DNA of 64,000 bases from Ectobius pallidus (GCA_964059195.1 CAXKWD010000001.1:220542484-220606483), one strand, 5' to 3'; shown: positions 8,290-17,733, counted from the stretch's first letter. Program-made: numbers and translations. The notes: generated from the sequence alone by a model not told the origin.

Positions 8290-10608
8290 ATGCCCAAATA
8301 TATTAATATCAAGTGCAACAATCATAACAATGTAGCGGTAAAATCAGTGCAGCAAGCTAAACAATTATGGCTAAAAAATGAAATTAAATTTTTACATAAG
8401 AAGAAAGATTTTTTGAACAAGCAAGTTTACAACCTACATCTACTAGCTTCTAAGGAACTTAAACATCATTGGACCTATATTGAAAATGAAATACATATTA
8501 AATTGAATGCCGAACTAGATAGAAAATACCATAATATGAACAAAAAACTTGACAAACTTATAAATGAAAGAAACAACCTAACACGGAGCCATACGTACAA
8601 CGAACGGAAAACCCATGAAAACAAACAACACATATTCTACCCCAGACTGATCAACCTAACTAAAACTACATTCAATAAAGAGGAAGAAGCATTCTTACAG
8701 TTGGGCTACAAACATAACCTAAGGACAAACAACAAGCAAAAACTAATAGATAATATTATCATTGACGCAGAGGCAGCAGTATCAACATTGCATCCTGAAG
8801 ACCAAAACAATATAAGGCGGAAATTAGCCAACGAAATCAAAAAGACATATATTGACAATAAACAGTCCAACCCAACAACCAAACGAGACTTACTTACTTT
8901 AAATAATATCAACAAGAAACTGAAAGACAATGATATTACTCATGTAAAAGCTGATAAAGGTAATACAATAGTTCTATTAAATAAAAAAGACTATATAAAC
9001 AAAACAGTTGAGTTTATGAACAACAACAATATCGAAGTACTAAATAAAGACCCGACTGACAACTTTCAATCAGCTATCAAGAAAACAGTGAAAGAATCTG
9101 ACTTAATACTTAGTGACAAAGAAAGGAAGATATGTATAAACATGAATCCTAGAGCTCCGGAATTAAAAGCACAAATAAAAACACATAAAGAAAATAACCC
9201 GATAAGACCGGTGGTAAACTTTATAAGTGCACCTAGTTATAAGATCTCTAAAATAGTGGGTGGAATACTAAAACAAAAACTAGATCTTCCTAACAAGTAC
9301 AATGTAAAAAACTCAATTGAATTAGTTAACAAGATCAAAGACATCCACATCAACAAAGAAGATGCTATAATATCCCTAGACATTGCTAATTTATATACAA
9401 ATATACCAATAGATGACTCAATTAAAATAATAGAAGAAAAACTGGCTGAAAATGGGGAAAACATCAATATATCCAAACAGATAACATCGCTACTCAACAC
9501 TATACTACATCAAAATTACTTCAGATTCGACAACAAAATCTACATACAGAAAGAAGGTGTGGCGATGGGATCGCCTTTATCTGGTATCATAACAGAAGCC
9601 TATCTACAATACATTGAGAAAGAATATGTACAGGATATTATAACCAAATATAACATCACTACATATCAAAGGTACGTGGATGATATACTTTTAATATGTA
9701 ATAAGACTCAAATAGAGAATATCTTCCAAGAATTCAACAATATTAATAATTGCTTAAAATTTACAATCGAGAAAGAAGAGAATAATACCTTAAATTACTT
9801 GGACCTGAGCATAACAAAAAACAACAAGAAACTGGAATTCGGGATATTTAGGAAGAGTACATATTCTGACAACATTATCAACAAATCCTCTAATCACCCT
9901 AATAGTCATAAAATGTCTGCTCTAAACAGTATGATTCATAGACTGGTTAATATTCCCATGAATAAAACCAACTATAATAAAGAATACAGTACAATAATGA
10001 AAATAGCTGAAAATAACGGATATAGTAAATGGGTGGTTAGAAATATGGTTACTAAACATAAAGCGAAACTACACAGTAAACAAAACCCAATAAGCAAACT
10101 CACACCGATTAAAGAGAAAAATAATAACATAAAATTTGCTACATTTAATTACGTAGATAACAAGATACATGCAATTACAAAAATACTACGAAAAGAAAAT
10201 TTCAAAATTGCATACAGAACAAACCACAACCTAAAAAGAAAACTACATAACAACAACAATAACGATATAGACAAAATGGAAGGCAGCGGAATATATAAAC
10301 TAACATGCAATGACTGTAAAAAGGTGTACATAGGCCAAACAGGTAGGAAGTTCAAGCAAAGATTCAAGGAACATGTTAATGATTTCAGATATAATGGTAA
10401 TCGCTCATCATACGCTAAACATCTCCTTAATACTGGACATAGATTAGATAACATAGACAATACTTTAGAAATCCTCCATAATTATAAAAAAGGTAATAGA
10501 CTTAATATTCTAGAAAATCTTCAAATCTACAAAAATAAAAATAACATTCTAAACAAAACCACGATTGACCATAATCACCTGTTTGAACTCGCAACAACTG
10601 TGACCTAA
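8290..10608 (+). CDS. Penelope-like reverse transcriptase with GIY-YIG endonuclease
   Basis: One uninterrupted 772-residue frame. It copies element RNA into DNA at a nick made by its own endonuclease. A basic, Asn/Lys-rich N-terminal part (about 1-200) is followed by the reverse transcriptase: KADKGNTIVLL near 220, the catalytic-Asp motif SLDIANLYTNIP near 365, GVAMGSPLSG near 422, YVDD at 462-465 and NTLNYLDLSI after it. The C-terminal GIY-YIG nuclease has GIY at 667-669, a CxxC at 673-676, YIG at 680-682, then GRKFKQRFKEH and HLLNTGH, the Cys/His pattern typical of Penelope-like elements. RT plus C-terminal GIY-YIG defines this group. ATG at 8290 is the first in frame; codons are strongly A-rich. 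All catalytic motifs appear intact. Confidence 0.93.
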   Translation: MPKYINIKCNNHNNVAVKSVQQAKQLWLKNEIKFLHKKKDFLNKQVYNLHLLASKELKHHWTYIENEIHIKLNAELDRKYHNMNKKLDKLINERNNLTRSHTYNERKTHENKQHIFYPRLINLTKTTFNKEEEAFLQLGYKHNLRTNNKQKLIDNIIIDAEAAVSTLHPEDQNNIRRKLANEIKKTYIDNKQSNPTTKRDLLTLNNINKKLKDNDITHVKADKGNTIVLLNKKDYINKTVEFMNNNNIEVLNKDPTDNFQSAIKKTVKESDLILSDKERKICINMNPRAPELKAQIKTHKENNPIRPVVNFISAPSYKISKIVGGILKQKLDLPNKYNVKNSIELVNKIKDIHINKEDAIISLDIANLYTNIPIDDSIKIIEEKLAENGENINISKQITSLLNTILHQNYFRFDNKIYIQKEGVAMGSPLSGIITEAYLQYIEKEYVQDIITKYNITTYQRYVDDILLICNKTQIENIFQEFNNINNCLKFTIEKEENNTLNYLDLSITKNNKKLEFGIFRKSTYSDNIINKSSNHPNSHKMSALNSMIHRLVNIPMNKTNYNKEYSTIMKIAENNGYSKWVVRNMVTKHKAKLHSKQNPISKLTPIKEKNNNIKFATFNYVDNKIHAITKILRKENFKIAYRTNHNLKRKLHNNNNNDIDKMEGSGIYKLTCNDCKKVYIGQTGRKFKQRFKEHVNDFRYNGNRSSYAKHLLNTGHRLDNIDNTLEILHNYKKGNRLNILENLQIYKNKNNILNKTTIDHNHLFELATTVT

Positions 10609-10686
10609 AACATGCAACAAGTAAACAACCGGCATATACATTAGTACATCATCAGACATTGTATCTGTTGTGTCTCCAAGCTGAAC

Positions 10687-10728
10687 TGAAGATGATGCAA
10701 CTTGCATCGAAATGCATTTTCAAGTATT
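10687..10728 (+). ncRNA. Hammerhead-ribozyme-like motif at the 3' end of the Penelope-like element
   Basis: CTGAAGA is followed by a GATGC/GCATC stem with loop AACTT, then GAAA, then TGC...GCA (a possible stem III) and TC, the order of a hammerhead core. Published work reports such ribozymes in Penelope-like elements. Stem I is not obvious from the flanks, so the motif may be minimal or decayed. Confidence 0.45.
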
Positions 10729-10753
10729 AGACGCATCTGGGACCAAGAAGAAG

Positions 10754-10828
10754 TTTTATTAATTTGACAACAGTGTTTTTATTAATTTGACAACAGTGTT
10801 TTTATTAATTTGACAACAGTGTTTTTAA
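10754..10828 (+). repeat. Three-copy 23-bp tandem repeat
   Basis: TTTTATTAATTTGACAACAG plus TGT occurs three times head to tail in the 3' non-coding part of the Penelope-like element. Confidence 0.85.
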
Positions 10829-11289
10829 CGTGTGCTTATGCCTTCTATGGTATTTTATATTTTATAAAAGGCCCCAGATAAGTGAAACGACAAGGGTTCT
10901 AAGGTGGACAATCTCTCTATTTTAAAACCATTTTACCCTGTCTGAAAATGAAATTCATTAATAATTAAGGCAGTTTACATGGACAAATGTTCTAGCGATT
11001 TGAAAAAACCAGGAAACAACCTATGAAACAGGAATTTTGTCAACGCCTGGAGATTTGTGTATTTTTAGTTTACCTATAGCTGTTTCTACTTATGTTAGAG
11101 TTGATTCAGCAACCATCGGCTCTGCCGTGAATATTTCACTTTCTACACTTTGGACAACTCCATGTAAAAGTAGGGAAAAAAAGCGGACCGACTCTTGATG
11201 CCATCATTGTCCTTAAATATGTTTATTCTAGGTTGAAAACCATTCTTGAACTCATTTATTCCCTTGTAGAGATCCCTAACATTTATATA

Positions 11290-12330
11290 AAACATTTACT
11301 TACTTACTCAATGGCAATAGAAAATTCTTAAGCAAGCTAAAGGAATATTATCTATTTTATGGAACCCGAAGGTTCATTGCCACGCTTACCTGAGTCCGCC
11401 ATTCAACCCTATTCTGTGCTAACTCCTTCCAATCATCCCCCATAAATCCTACTTCCCATAAATCCGTTCTAAGATTGTCCTCCCACCTACGTCTAGGTCT
11501 TCCACGTGGTCGTTTCCCTTCGGGTCTCCCAGTCAATACTTTTGAGATATGTCTTTCCTCCCCATTGCGTGCAACATGTCCAGCCCATTTCATCCTTCGC
11601 GATTTAATTACCCTTACTATATGTGGTGATGCGTACAGGTCCTGAAGCTCATCGTTATGCAATTTTCTCCTGTCCCCATTTTCATCCCTCTTGGGCCCAA
11701 ATATTTTTCGAAGAACCCTGTTTTCAAAAACTCTCAGACTATGTTCTTCCTGATCAGTTAGCGAACATGTCTCACATCCATATAATACAACAGGCAGGAT
11801 AATAGTCTTATAAATCTTAATTTTTAGATTTCTGGACAGAAGACGAGACAATAAGAGTTTCTGAACTGCATAAAAACAAGCATTTCCTGATTTGAGTCTA
11901 CACTTAACTTCTGCCTTAATATTATTTGTATCTGTAATTACTGTTCCCAGATATTTGAATTCCTCCACTTGTTCAAACGATCTACCGGCTATTCTAATAT
12001 TTTGTGGCGCATTATTTTGACGTTCCATGACCATATACTTAGTTTTTCTCTGTATGTTTCCAACCCAACATTCCTGCAGGTATCGAAAAGACTTTCTGCA
12101 TTTCTCTCGATTGTGTTTACGTCATCGCCCAATAAGCAAACGTCGCGTCATCCGCATAAGCTAAAATCGGGTGACTACCATTTAATTCTAGGCCTACGTT
12201 GTTTTCCTGAACTTTCCTAATGGCGTATTCCAAACCGAAATTAAAAAGTAAAGGTGATAGTGCATCTCCTTGCTTCAAGCAGCTTCTAATGGAAAACCTA
12301 TCTGATATAAATTTCCCTAACCTGACTCTG
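11290..12330 (-). mobile_element. 5'-truncated LINE with reverse-transcriptase remnant
   Basis: On the - strand, starting near 12330, the frames read [34 protein letters not shown] and LAYADD (RT catalytic motif). After frame breaks comes a 225-residue open stretch (12034-11357) from EFKYLGTVI through ILPVVLYGCETCSLT, RKIFGPKRDENGD and GRPRRRWEDNLRTDL. The element ends in a (TTAC)n tail. The endonuclease half is absent, so it is dead. Further 3' fragments of the family lie at 6466, 49257 and 63121. It sits in intron 1 of secreted-peptide gene 1. Confidence 0.88.
11357..12034 (-). pseudogene. C-terminal part of a LINE reverse transcriptase
   Basis: The longest surviving frame (225 residues) of the truncated LINE, from the region after the YADD motif to the natural C-terminus (NLRVP). 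The N-terminal part of the RT is in other frames upstream (12040-12320). The internal ATG used here is not the original start. Confidence 0.8.
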
Positions 12331-12694
12331 CTATATAAAAAACATTACCTGGGATATTTTATTCGTATTCATTTCCGATTTTTCTAGATTGCATCAACTA
12401 CGGCAGAAGGGAACGTGGAGAGCTTTGCACGATAGAATCTTAGAGAAAATGAAATAACAACAGTTACCGGGACAAAAATGAAATAAGTGTGTCTTCAATG
12501 CACAATTGTCATAACAGGAGATATTATACCAACATCGGTCCATATTTTTCGTTAGTCCCTGATTCCAGGCTTGGCGAACATGGAGTTTAGAAAAGTCACG
12601 TCTCAGGAAAATGTCCAAAAAAAAAAAGTTACTTCGCTTTCAACAAATAACGAATAGCTACTGAGATCGCGGTTTGGGTATTTCCAATGTTGTG
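12331..12694 (+). other. Intron 1 sequence shared by the two peptide genes
   Basis: Several blocks match the intron of gene 2 at 16470-16815: TTTTTCTAG followed by ATTGCATCAACTACGG, CTTGGCGAACATGGA, AAAAGTCACGTCT, and GAGATCGCGGTTTGGGTATT. They show that the two genes arose by duplication of a segment including this intron. Confidence 0.65.
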
Positions 12695-13501
12695 CTAAAG
12701 CAACAAACACAGTATTCGAAGACTTTGCAACGTATGTAATAGGAATTAGAAAACAACAGGAGGTTGACAATGTCTAAAAACACCAGATTCGAGACAACCT
12801 AATTATGAGACGTATCTCAGGCGAAAGCTCAGACTCCTAGGATTAAACCGAGCACTACTATATGGGAAATAGTCTAAGTGCCCGGGTTGCTGTGGGAAAC
12901 TCTCTCAGCAGCCGATCAGATTGGGGTTTTGCGGGGTTTTTCCTCACTTATTAGGTGAATACCACATCGGAGAGACGACCCCCGACAGACAGATGACAAA
13001 ACACAGAGTTACACATTTCTATTAGTTCTATTACTGAAAGACATTCTTCTTATGTTGAGGATGTAATAGATTAGCCTATTGGGCAGCACTCACCACTGTT
13101 GAATGATCCTTCTGTGAAGCCGTTGTCAAAGGTTACTTAATCTTACGTGGAGCCTTCGTTTTCTTCATAAGATAATAAAATAATAAAACACATGCATAAT
13201 ATATAACACAAACACTAAAAATGTCAACTTCACAACAGAAACTACGACGTTTCGCGAGACAACATGAACGTCTCGCGTTTTCAAATGAGTCTTATTTTAG
13301 AGACGAGTGTTAAGTCGCGCAGTCTTTCCGAACGTCTAAATTTGACTGTTCTATTAGTGTTTAATCAAACAGCTGGATCACATTACCCACAAGCTTAAAG
13401 TACACAAGAGCGAAAACTAGAGCAATAGAACACAAGCGCCGGAAAATTGTTGGGACCGGAGTATGGTCAAGGGCTCCGGGGGCAGTGGAGGTCCAAAAAT
13501 A
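12695..13501. mobile_element. 0.8-kb insertion bracketed by a 13-bp direct repeat
   Basis: TTCCAATGTTGTG stands at 12682-12694 and again at 13502-13514, whereas gene 2 has it once before its own different insertion. The 807 bp between are therefore probably a retro-inserted element of unknown type. Positions 12890-12990 resemble SINE body sequence (GGGGTTTTGCGGGG). I see no coding capacity. Confidence 0.5.
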
Positions 13502-13547
13502 TTCCAATGTTGTGATACTAATACACATTGTATTATTGTTATTGCAG

Positions 13548-13614
13548 ATGAAGTTGGTACTACTGCTCTTTGTTTTGGTGGCCTGCATGGCTACTGGCTT
13601 CTGTAGTGAGGAGC
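13548..13614 (+). CDS. Secreted cysteine-rich peptide gene 1, signal-peptide exon
   Basis: After TTATTGCAG the exon begins exactly with ATG and encodes MKLVLLLFVLVACMATGFC then SEE: a basic Lys, a hydrophobic core of about 12 residues and a small-residue cleavage region, a clear secretory signal peptide. It ends in phase 1 before GTAAGT. The first 56 bases differ from gene 2 (17591) at one position. Exon 1 also ends in ATG, so the protein may start one Met earlier. Total protein is 56 residues (57 with the extra Met). Confidence 0.75.
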
Positions 13615-13693
13615 GTAAGTTGGTAATTGTCTTAACAGTTGGTCACAATGTGTAGATTTCATGCCAAGATGTAATCGCACTGTTTTCTTGCAG

Positions 13694-13797
13694 CTTCTCG
13701 AGGTTTATGTTGGAATCACGCTAACTGTTCTCCCGGGTACTACTGCAAGAAGATCTGGCCAATGCCAGTTGGTGTGTGCATGAAATATTTTCCGTAA
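13694..13797 (+). CDS. Secreted cysteine-rich peptide gene 1, mature-peptide exon
   Basis: It is joined across a 79-nt intron (TTTTCTTGCAG acceptor) and finishes the split Pro codon. It encodes PSRGLCWNHANCSPGYYC, then ten residues, then the last Cys and MKYFP, stop TAA. The mature peptide (about 34-37 residues) has four cysteines spaced C-x5-C-x5-C-x10-C, enough for two disulfides; a fifth Cys at residue 19 lies at the signal cleavage site. I do not recognise the family. Size, secretion and cysteines fit antimicrobial, venom-like or signalling peptides. The exon has little similarity to its counterpart in gene 2, although the introns and 3' UTRs match well. AATAAA follows at 13885-13890. Confidence 0.7.
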
Positions 13798-13884
13798 AAG
13801 ATATATGGAGCAGAGGACTTCCATGAAGAAGATATGGAGGCTTAGGATGGTCCGGTGCCATATTAGTACTGAGGCCACAATGTG

Positions 13885-13890
13885 AATAAA
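13885..13890 (+). terminator. Poly(A) signal of secreted-peptide gene 1
   Basis: AATAAA lies in a 3' UTR block (AATAAAGTCTCCACAGAGCA) shared with gene 2 at 17873. Confidence 0.6.
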
Positions 13891-14109
13891 GTCTCCACAG
13901 AGCAATGACAATCCACTGGTTATCATTTCTGCACCACCTTAGTCCATTCCTTCAAGTGGACATCATACTTAGCAAACACTCACCGCTGAATTGATGTTCA
14001 CTCCCTGGGCAATTGTGCTCTTCCAGGTCCTTCCAGATGACGTCATGGAAGGCTTTGCAATACCCCACAAAGGTCTTTCTTTCGTTCTGGTGATAATAGA
14101 TTTAATGAT

Positions 14110-14330
14110 ACTAATAAAATTTTATCAGGTTCTCGATATACCTTTATTTATCTGACTTGTCATAATTTATATCTCATTTTTAATGAACCAGATAATTATT
14201 ACATTATGCTTTCCAATTTAATTTAATTTTGATAATTGGCAAAGACGCTGTGATTAACTCAGCCACCAAGACTATTAAAATATCGTTTTAATGATGAACT
14301 ATGTGGCTTTGGTCTAGTTAGTATAAATAA
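14110..14330 (+). promoter_or_regulatory. Promoter of secreted-peptide gene 2
   Basis: It contains TGAACTATGTGGCTTTG (14295-14311) and TATAAATAA (14322-14330), as in gene 1. It is more diverged upstream than the copies at 7776 and 16140 are from each other. Confidence 0.6.
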
Positions 14331-14351
14331 AAGACTGTGGTCTTGAACGTC

Positions 14352-14410
14352 ATCACAGTTCTCCTGAATTCTCAAGTCTTCAGCGCATACAGAAGAAGCA
14401 AAGCTTGATG
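14352..14410 (+). other. Exon 1 (mostly 5' UTR) of secreted-peptide gene 2
   Basis: It nearly matches 7981-8039, including the terminal AGCTTGATG before a GTAAGA donor (14411). As in gene 1 it ends in ATG and would join the ATG at 17591. The conservation of this 5' exon contrasts with the divergent mature-peptide exon. Confidence 0.58.
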
Positions 14411-14611
14411 GTAAGAGAAAATGTATCACAGCCAGGGCCGTATTTCTAAATAGGCTAAGTAGGCTGCAACCTAGAGCGGCAAATTTTCAGGAGCGGCAGT
14501 TTGGCAATTTATTCAAAAGTTAAATGAAATATTTAAGAAATCTCGTAAGATAGCTATGTAAAATTGAACATGCAGATTACGTGGAGTGAGTTCTTTAGAG
14601 AAGTTTGTATA

Positions 14612-15432
14612 TACACCGTGTCCGGGAAAGACCTGACGAAAAAGAAATAATTATATATCAGAAACTATTACAGTTACTACCTCAGTATTTTCACAGTTAG
14701 AAAGACAAACTAAAAAAGTTTTGTTTTGTAGCATCCCGTAATGCGCATGAGCAGGCACATTGTTGTTGCACAAGGAGAAACGAAAAAAAAGCTTTTTCTG
14801 CGCAGCGTGTGTAGTCAGTCTTATTCTGAGAACTGGGAATGCAAGTTGTGCGTAGGCTACAACGTCGTTTCCAAACAGACAAAGGCCGAAATCCTCCCGC
14901 CCGAAACAGCATCCTTCATTGGCACAAGCAATTTCTGGAGATAGGTAATGTTGAGTCACAGTGGGGAAAGGCAAAGAAATCGCGCATAAATGACAATGAC
15001 ATTGAAAGTGTACGGGCTGCTTTTGTCAGAAGCCCGAGGAAATCCATTTGTGAGGCGGACAACTGCAAATGCCAAAATTCACAGTCCATGGGAGAGAAGG
15101 GCCTACACCATGGCCACCAAGGTCACCTGACATGACCCTAGTGGATTTCTTTCTCTGGGGATTTGTGAAAGACAAAGTGTATCGCACGCCTGTGACCGAT
15201 AATGCAGATTTGCGTGGCCGAATCTACGATGCAATAGCACTAGTCACACCGGAGATGCTTTCGCGTGTGTGGCACGAAATTGAGTATCGGGCCATAAATG
15301 ATGCTCACATAGAGGCTTATTAAAATTCATCGTGTTTCTCTTTGTAACCGTGAAAACATCACGTCAATAAATGCAATAGTTTCAGATATATAATTATTTA
15401 TTTTTCGTCAGGTCTTTCCCGGACACCCTGTA
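14612..15432 (+). mobile_element. IS630/Tc1-mariner-type transposon, internally deleted
   Basis: Inverted ends of about 50 bp (TACACCGTGTCCGGGAAAGA at left; complement of TACAGGGTGTCCGGGAAAGA at right) continue into ACCTGACGAAAAA. Inside are pieces of a transposase: a helix-turn-helix-like part (QRRFQTDKGRNPPARNSIL..WHKQF) at about 14840-15060 and the catalytic C-terminus (WPPRSPDMTLVDFFLWG, PEMLSRVWHEIEYR) at 15100-15323. The middle of the catalytic domain is missing. Confidence 0.8.
15069..15323 (+). pseudogene. Transposase C-terminal fragment
   Basis: An 84-residue frame that includes the WPPRSPD(M)T..DFFLWG segment with an acidic residue of the DDE/D catalytic triad and the family's C-terminal end. 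It is joined abruptly to N-terminal sequence, so it is not functional. Confidence 0.8.
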
Positions 15433-15837
15433 TTTCAACAATTAAACCAGTAATTAACTACATTTTGTGTAATTTCATTTCACCGTGTAGGACAACTTAA
15501 TTCAATTACGCAAAAGATAATCATTAGCATTAAAATATAAAAATATGTTTAAAATAGTGATCACTGATCTCCAAGAACCAAATAATTAATTTCGAAACCC
15601 ATTTCATTTTTAACGAATCTTAAAAGAAGTAGGGTACCAGAGATACAGATTGTTATTATGTAAACCATTAAAATGGTAGTTTTATCTAAACTAAATGAAC
15701 TTTATGCTTAAAATATATGAAAACACTAATGAATTCTATCTGAAAAACAAATGTATTAAGGAAATATGAACTATAGAGGGGGCGGCAAATGGACTTAGCC
15801 TATAGGCGGCATAGGCCTACTCTTAAATCCGGCCCTG

Positions 15838-16139
15838 ATCACAAGTATTTCCATTTTCAAAATAATACAGAACTGTACATGAAATCCATGACTAACTTTG
15901 ATATATTAATTCAAATGTACAAACATATACTTGTATTACTTGTGATAATTTTCTGTGTAAATGAGGTAGTGACTGGATGAAGAGGGTTGATACATAAAAT
16001 AAAAGAAGCAGGTAAAAGTGGAATTAGCGATTCTATTGCCACGAACACCTCGCTTGAACATGTGTGGCTAAATTAAAGACTTGTAAGCTTCCTCAATATT
16101 CCACACAGTTCTTACCAATGTATTCTTGTTATAACGATG
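15838..16139 (+). other. Continuation of intron 1 of gene 2
   Basis: It aligns loosely with gene 1 intron sequence at about 8055-8150 (shared TTTCCATT, ACAGAA, ACATGAAA words). No other feature is seen. Confidence 0.4.
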
Positions 16140-16345
16140 TTGATAAAATATTTTAAGGCCCTCGTTATGTCTTTATTATAATCTAATCACATTTTATATT
16201 CCATTACAATACACTTCATTAATTTTCCAGTTTAATTTGTTTTTGATAATTCCGTAAAAGGTAGTGCTTATCTAAGCCTTCCATAATATTAAAGTATTGC
16301 TTTAATTATGAACTATGTGGCTTTGGTTTAGTATAAAATAGAGGA
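16140..16345 (+). promoter_or_regulatory. Third copy of the secreted-peptide promoter
   Basis: It closely matches 7776-7960 (shared TCTTTATTATAATCTAATCA and ATTCCGTAAAAGG), with TGAACTATGTGGCTTTG at 16309-16325 and TATAAAATA at 16332-16340. Similarity stops just after GAGGACTG, before exon 1 would begin. It may be a nonfunctional duplicate or an alternative promoter for gene 2. Confidence 0.55.
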
Positions 16346-16819
16346 CTGGTTTGTATCACTGAAATACTAAAGGTATTTTTAATGGATAAATGGCTCTAAC
16401 GAATTTGATATAAAGTCAAATATCGAAATTTCTATTAAAGAATAGTAAAACAAGAATACCTCTAGTGGTACTTAAGTCCTGTTCATTTTCCATTTTTCTA
16501 GGTTACCTCAACTACGGAACAAGGGTATGCCTACATAAAATCTTCAATATAAAATTGAAAAGATAATCAAAATGAACATTTTTTTGTCCATCATACTTCT
16601 TGTTATCAGTACAGAAAAGATATAAATGTGTCTGTAATACAAAATAACAGAATGTGCAATGCCGGGTACAGCAGCTAGTAAAATATATATGAAAGAAGTT
16701 GGAGTCACAAAACGATCCCAGGGTTGGCGAACATGGATTTTTAAAAGTCACGTCTGTGGTTACAATAAGTAATAACTATTGAGATCGCGGTTTGGGTATT
16801 TCCAATGTTGTGTAATAAT

Positions 16820-17558
16820 TTGACTTCGGACTTTTAGGTCGCTAAAAATGCTGTTTTAGGTACCTAAAGTAGGCACTAAAAATTGGAAAATAGGTTCTAA
16901 AAATCGTAAAATAGTCTCTTATAAAATCGTTAAGTTGCTAATATTCTCCGAAATATCTCAATTGCAATGCAGAATATTATATTTATTGAAGCCATCATTA
17001 ATCAATAATCTTGATAAAACACAGATATAGGCCTATGATACACAGAATTATATAGGCCTATTACTAGGGCCTGTATTACTTCCATAACAGTGAAAACCTA
17101 ATCCCTGCGCCCAGAAGCTACGCACGCTAGCACATTTAACCCCTTGTATCCCTCAGTGATTCAGAGAACTTTTTTTTTTTTTTCTGGATGTGGAAGTCGG
17201 GAGAAAAACACTACATTTTCTTGGGAATTCCAAGGTATTTTTCTCCTGAGGACAAAACATTCCTTTCTATTTAACCACGTCACAAATGTGTCAGGTACTG
17301 CACATTCCGAGCTAAACATTTAGTACGAACTGAAAATAAGTGCTAGAATTTATAACAAAAAAGTAACTTATTTTGAACTTTAGAGGAAAAAACAAGCAAA
17401 AAAGGCAATATTAGGCTCTTACGTAAAAATAGGTTGTTTTAGGTCCTATAAAAGTATCAGTTTTAGGCATAGTCACTTATGAAACATGAATATACGAGTA
17501 TTCGTCCATATATCACTTAAGGATTAAAATAGGTTTTTACCTAAAATCCGAAGTCTAG
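16820..17558. mobile_element. Non-autonomous element with GACTTCGGACTTTTAGGT ends
   Basis: Inverted ends GACTTCGGACTTTTAGGT and ACCTAAAATCCGAAGTC are flanked by TAATAAT on both sides (16813-16819 and 17559-17565), hAT-like. The orthologous place in gene 1 lacks it. The interior is AT-rich with many TAGGTnCTA words and no coding capacity. A 71-bp relative lies at 58488-58558. Confidence 0.62.
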
Positions 17559-17590
17559 TAATAATACACATTGTATTACTGTTATTGCAG

Positions 17591-17654
17591 ATGAAGTTGG
17601 TACTACTGCTCTTTGTTTTGGTCGCCTGCATGGCTACTGGCTTCTGTCGTGGGT
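17591..17654 (+). CDS. Secreted cysteine-rich peptide gene 2, signal-peptide exon
   Basis: ATG directly follows the TTATTGCAG acceptor. The exon encodes the same MKLVLLLFVLVACMATGFC signal peptide as gene 1, then RG and a split codon before GTAAGT. It is three bases shorter than in gene 1, keeping phase 1. Confidence 0.75.
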
Positions 17655-17733
17655 GTAAGTTTGCAATTTTCTTAGCAATTGGTCACAATCTGTAGATTTC
17701 ATGTTAAGATGTAATCGGACTGTTTTCTTGCAG

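Larger units (their letters stand above)
8193..10976 (+). mobile_element. Complete Penelope-like retroelement
   Basis: A 13-bp direct repeat ATTAAGGCAGTTT flanks the element (8193-8205 and 10964-10976), giving an insertion of 2758 bp (8206-10963). A roughly 44-bp inverted repeat lies near the ends (8204-8247 and 10880-10925, both with AGAGAGATTGTCCACCTTAG or its complement). Between them are a 772-codon reverse transcriptase/GIY-YIG gene, a hammerhead-like motif (10687-10728) and a 23-bp tandem repeat (10754-10828). The intact frame argues for a recent insertion. It sits in intron 1 of secreted-peptide gene 1. Confidence 0.85.
14433..15837. mobile_element. hAT-like element hosting an IS630/mariner relic
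   Basis: Ends CAGGGCCG...CGGCCCTG form inverted repeats extending into AGGCTAAGTAGGC / GCC(T/A)ATAGGC-like sequence. Flanking 8-mers ATCACAGC (14425-14432) and ATCACAAG (15838-15845) look like an 8-bp duplication, and gene 1 has one ATCACAGC at the matching place. The interior has no hAT transposase. The 14612-15432 element lies inside. Confidence 0.62.

Noticed and set aside
8706..10460. Three - strand frames of 74-103 codons
   Set aside because: Antisense shadows of the Penelope-like reverse transcriptase.
12394..12618. 74-codon - strand frame in peptide gene 1 intron
   Set aside because: It lies in intron sequence shared with gene 2, where the frame is not preserved.
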